From assembly GCA_020404895.1 (NCBI GenBank), contig JADBWK010000029.1:1-62968 (forward strand): a stretch of 62,968 nucleotides of DNA, in the 5' to 3' direction. A model generated the notes under the pieces. It was not told where the DNA came from. It saw only the letters and a program-made list of their open reading frames with translations, and did no database searches. The translations under genes and the position numbers were made by a program. This DNA is from Pseudanabaena sp. M085S1SP2A07QC. Lineage in GTDB: Bacteria; Cyanobacteriota; Cyanobacteriia; Pseudanabaenales; Pseudanabaenaceae. This document shows positions 61,509-62,968 of this stretch, in pieces. How positions within the stretch are numbered: position 1 is the first letter of the stretch; each line of letters starts with the position of its first letter.

Positions 61509-61850
61509 ATGGTAAAACTCTATGCAGATGAGCAATTTCCATTGCCTGTCGTCAAAATTTTACGGACATTAGAATATGACATCCTGACCGTACAAGATGC
61601 AGGAAAAGCAGAACAAAAGATCCCCGATCCTGAAGTCTTGCACTATGCCATTAGCCTCAATCGAGCCGTCATAACCATGAATCGCCGCGATTTTATTCGT
61701 TTACACGCACAAACACCTCAACATAAAGGCATCGTGATTTGTAGAAGCAGCACCAACTGGCAAAAAATTGCTCAGGCTATACACAATTATATCTCTCAAT
61801 TTGAAACTATAGAAAAACAACTCATTAGAATCAAATTACCATCGTTGTAA
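61509..61850 (+). CDS. DUF5615 PIN-like toxin
   Basis: 113-residue Mut7-C/PIN-like protein: LYADEQFPLPVVKILRTLEYDILTVQDAGKAEQKIPDPEVL has the D-E-x-x-P start and conserved acidic residues; VITMNRRDFIRLH completes the core. The intact counterpart of the remnant at 58066-58160. Probable RNase of a DUF433/DUF5615 pair. Confidence 0.9.
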   Translation: MVKLYADEQFPLPVVKILRTLEYDILTVQDAGKAEQKIPDPEVLHYAISLNRAVITMNRRDFIRLHAQTPQHKGIVICRSSTNWQKIAQAIHNYISQFETIEKQLIRIKLPSL

Positions 61851-61860
61851 AAATTATCAT

Positions 61861-61981
61861 TGCTAAAAAAGGCGATCGCCATGCTGATACAAGCGAATTA
61901 GAAAAAGCGATCGACGATTTAGTTTATCAACTTTATGTGTTGACAGAAGAAGAGATTAAAATAGTAGAAGGAGAGAGGTGA
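61861..61981 (+). repeat. RM-tail repeat, copy 6 (type B)
   Basis: TGCTAAAAAAGGCGATCGCC... to LTEEEIKIVEGER-stop, nearly identical to copy 5, followed by the same ACAAG. Confidence 0.85.
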
Positions 61982-62025
61982 CAAGGAAAAATTACACAAT
62001 TTAAAATCACAGACAACAAATTTTT

Positions 62026-62259
62026 ATGGTGAACCAAATGATTCAACTACCAATAACCCTAGAACAACTGATTACCACTGTACAACAGCTACAGCCTAGC
62101 GATCGCGCCCAAGTAGCCAAAGCCTTAATTCAAATAGAATTAAAATCAGACCTGACAAACTTACTTGAAGAACTGTATAGCCAACCCCCTATAGATGAAA
62201 TTACAGATGCCGAAATTATGAACGAAATTAAAGCTGTACGCCAGCAATCAAGAAACTAG
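62026..62259 (+). CDS. Antitoxin of a PIN-type pair
   Basis: 77-residue protein: LPITLEQLITTVQQLQPSDRAQVAKALIQIELKSD, then YSQPPIDEITDAEIMNEIKAVRQQ. Helical antitoxin typical of cyanobacterial PIN pairs. It precedes the PIN gene by 2 bp. Confidence 0.82.
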   Translation: MVNQMIQLPITLEQLITTVQQLQPSDRAQVAKALIQIELKSDLTNLLEELYSQPPIDEITDAEIMNEIKAVRQQSRN

Positions 62260-62261
62260 GC

Positions 62262-62702
62262 ATGAAATTGAGAGTAGTTATAGATACAAATATTTGGATT
62301 CGCATCCTATTAAAAGGACGCATCACACTTCCAATCTTAGAAGCATTTAATCAAGACAAATTCCAATTAGTCATGAGCCAAAGCCTTTTAGATGAACTTC
62401 ATAAAGTATGGAATCGACCACGATTAAACAAATATATCGACCTCAATCAAGCCATACGACTAGAACAACAGTTAAAAAATCGTGCAATCTGGATTGAACC
62501 AAAAACAATCCCCCCACATTGCCGAGATCCCAAAGATTTACCCGTATTAGCTACTGCCATTGACGGCAAAGCGAAAATCATCGTATCGGTCGATGACGAC
62601 TTACGAGCCGATGAAGCCTTGAGAGAGGCAATGGCACTATATTCCATCGAATTATTAGGAGTTAATTCTTTTCTAAAATATTTAGAAGAATCTGAAGAAT
62701 AA
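62262..62702 (+). CDS. PIN-domain toxin (COG1569 type)
   Basis: 146-residue PIN protein: VVIDTNIWIRILLKG (Asp), MSQSLLDELHKVWNRPRL (Glu), CRDPKDLPVLATAI (Asp) and IVSVDDDLR (Asp). This is the COG1569 putative-toxin subgroup. Last cassette before the closing repeat. Confidence 0.91.
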   Translation: MKLRVVIDTNIWIRILLKGRITLPILEAFNQDKFQLVMSQSLLDELHKVWNRPRLNKYIDLNQAIRLEQQLKNRAIWIEPKTIPPHCRDPKDLPVLATAIDGKAKIIVSVDDDLRADEALREAMALYSIELLGVNSFLKYLEESEE

Positions 62703-62710
62703 ATCTAACC

Positions 62711-62870
62711 CTCACCTGCTAAAAAAGGCGATCGCCATGCTGATACGAATGAATTAGAAAAGGCGATCGATCATTTAGTTTGCAAACTCTATCAACTCAC
62801 CTATGACGAAGTAAAAATCATCGATCCAGAATTTGAACTAACAGAACAAGAATACATAGCAATTAAAATA
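62711..62870 (+). repeat. RM-tail repeat, copy 7 (type A, cut by MITE)
   Basis: CTCACCTGCTAAAAAAGGCG to AATTAAAATA, matching the native tail but lacking the final GAGTAA, where the 98-bp element begins. Confidence 0.88.
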
Positions 62871-62968
62871 GGCACTGGTCAGTTAATGAGGGATGGGTGC
62901 TGAAATGTACATTTCATGCCAACAAAAAAGACGCAAATACGTCGATCACGTTTTAGCTGACCAGTGCC
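62871..62968 (-). mobile_element. 98-bp MITE-like element, copy 2 (inverted)
   Basis: The reverse complement of this segment equals 53798-53895 at every base I compared. It ends exactly at the window edge. With copy 1 it forms inverted flanks around the RM gene and TA array. Confidence 0.88.

Noticed and set aside
57842-62702. Classical integron cassette array
   Set aside because: No integrase gene or attC-like folded sites were seen; the separators are coding-derived RM tails rather than recombination sites of known type.
1-62968. High density of GCGATCGC octamers
   Set aside because: This is HIP1, a normal feature of many cyanobacterial genomes; it is informative about lineage but not novel.

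Overview
The window looks like cyanobacterial chromosome, most like a Pseudanabaena-type lineage (the genus is inference). Evidence: frequent HIP1 octamers (GCGATCGC), NtcA, cyanobacterial FtsZ and FtsQ, a PCP_red domain protein, DUF3067 and DUF2997 proteins, a phycobiliprotein-like gene, and many long perfect palindromes between genes.

Layout. 0-18.7 kb is mostly core: secG, ntcA (a perfect GTA-N8-TAC box lies far upstream), prs, ftsZ-ftsQ with a small membrane protein, htpG, truB, a PPP phosphatase, N-carbamoylputrescine amidase, yidD, a tandem ComFB protein, an OmpR-type regulator, a carotenoid-desaturase-like oxidoreductase, a PHP protein and small conserved genes. 18.7-24.4 kb holds a CPA2 antiporter, then an accessory locus: a P-loop NTPase, two small proteins sharing one Gly/Asn-rich motif, a decayed TPR gene, a truncated hicA and an intact hicB. 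24.5-36.9 kb holds tRNA-Arg(ACG), an LCP protein, a sugar nucleotidyltransferase, a mechanosensitive-channel gene broken by a palindrome and a frameshift, an ABC ATPase, a deleted IS30 derivative, an orphan phycobiliprotein-like gene, higBA and scpB. 37-40.6 kb holds two C5-cytosine methyltransferases (one HaeIII-like) near an orphan gene. 40.8-53.4 kb returns to housekeeping: pyrC, phzF-like, a GT2, mltA, a GAF kinase, murQ and a CHAT protease-like gene.

53.6-63 kb is the most striking part. A STAND-type HTH gene stub runs into a 98-bp element with terminal inverted repeats (MITE-like). A type IIG (Eco57I-like) restriction-modification gene follows. After it comes a same-strand array of toxin-antitoxin cassettes: DUF433/DUF5615, MntA/HepT, RelE types, PIN/VapC types. 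Most cassettes are separated by a copy of the 3' end of the RM gene. There are seven substantial tail copies including the native one, plus one short remnant, and they end in one of two alternative C-termini. The array ends in a second, base-identical but inverted copy of the 98-bp element. This suggests step-wise accretion of TA cassettes at the 3' end of an RM gene, inside a unit bounded by inverted repeats.

A second theme is the hairpin family. Dozens of near-perfect inverted repeats (arms 10-32 bp, often with GAA/TTC/AAA loops) sit at gene ends. Their arms differ completely between copies but stay self-complementary. At least four copies form a composite element of about 103 bp with ATACCAA/TTGGTAT ends. 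One copy splits a gene and another supplies the last codons and stop of murQ, so the family seems mobile as well as terminator-like.
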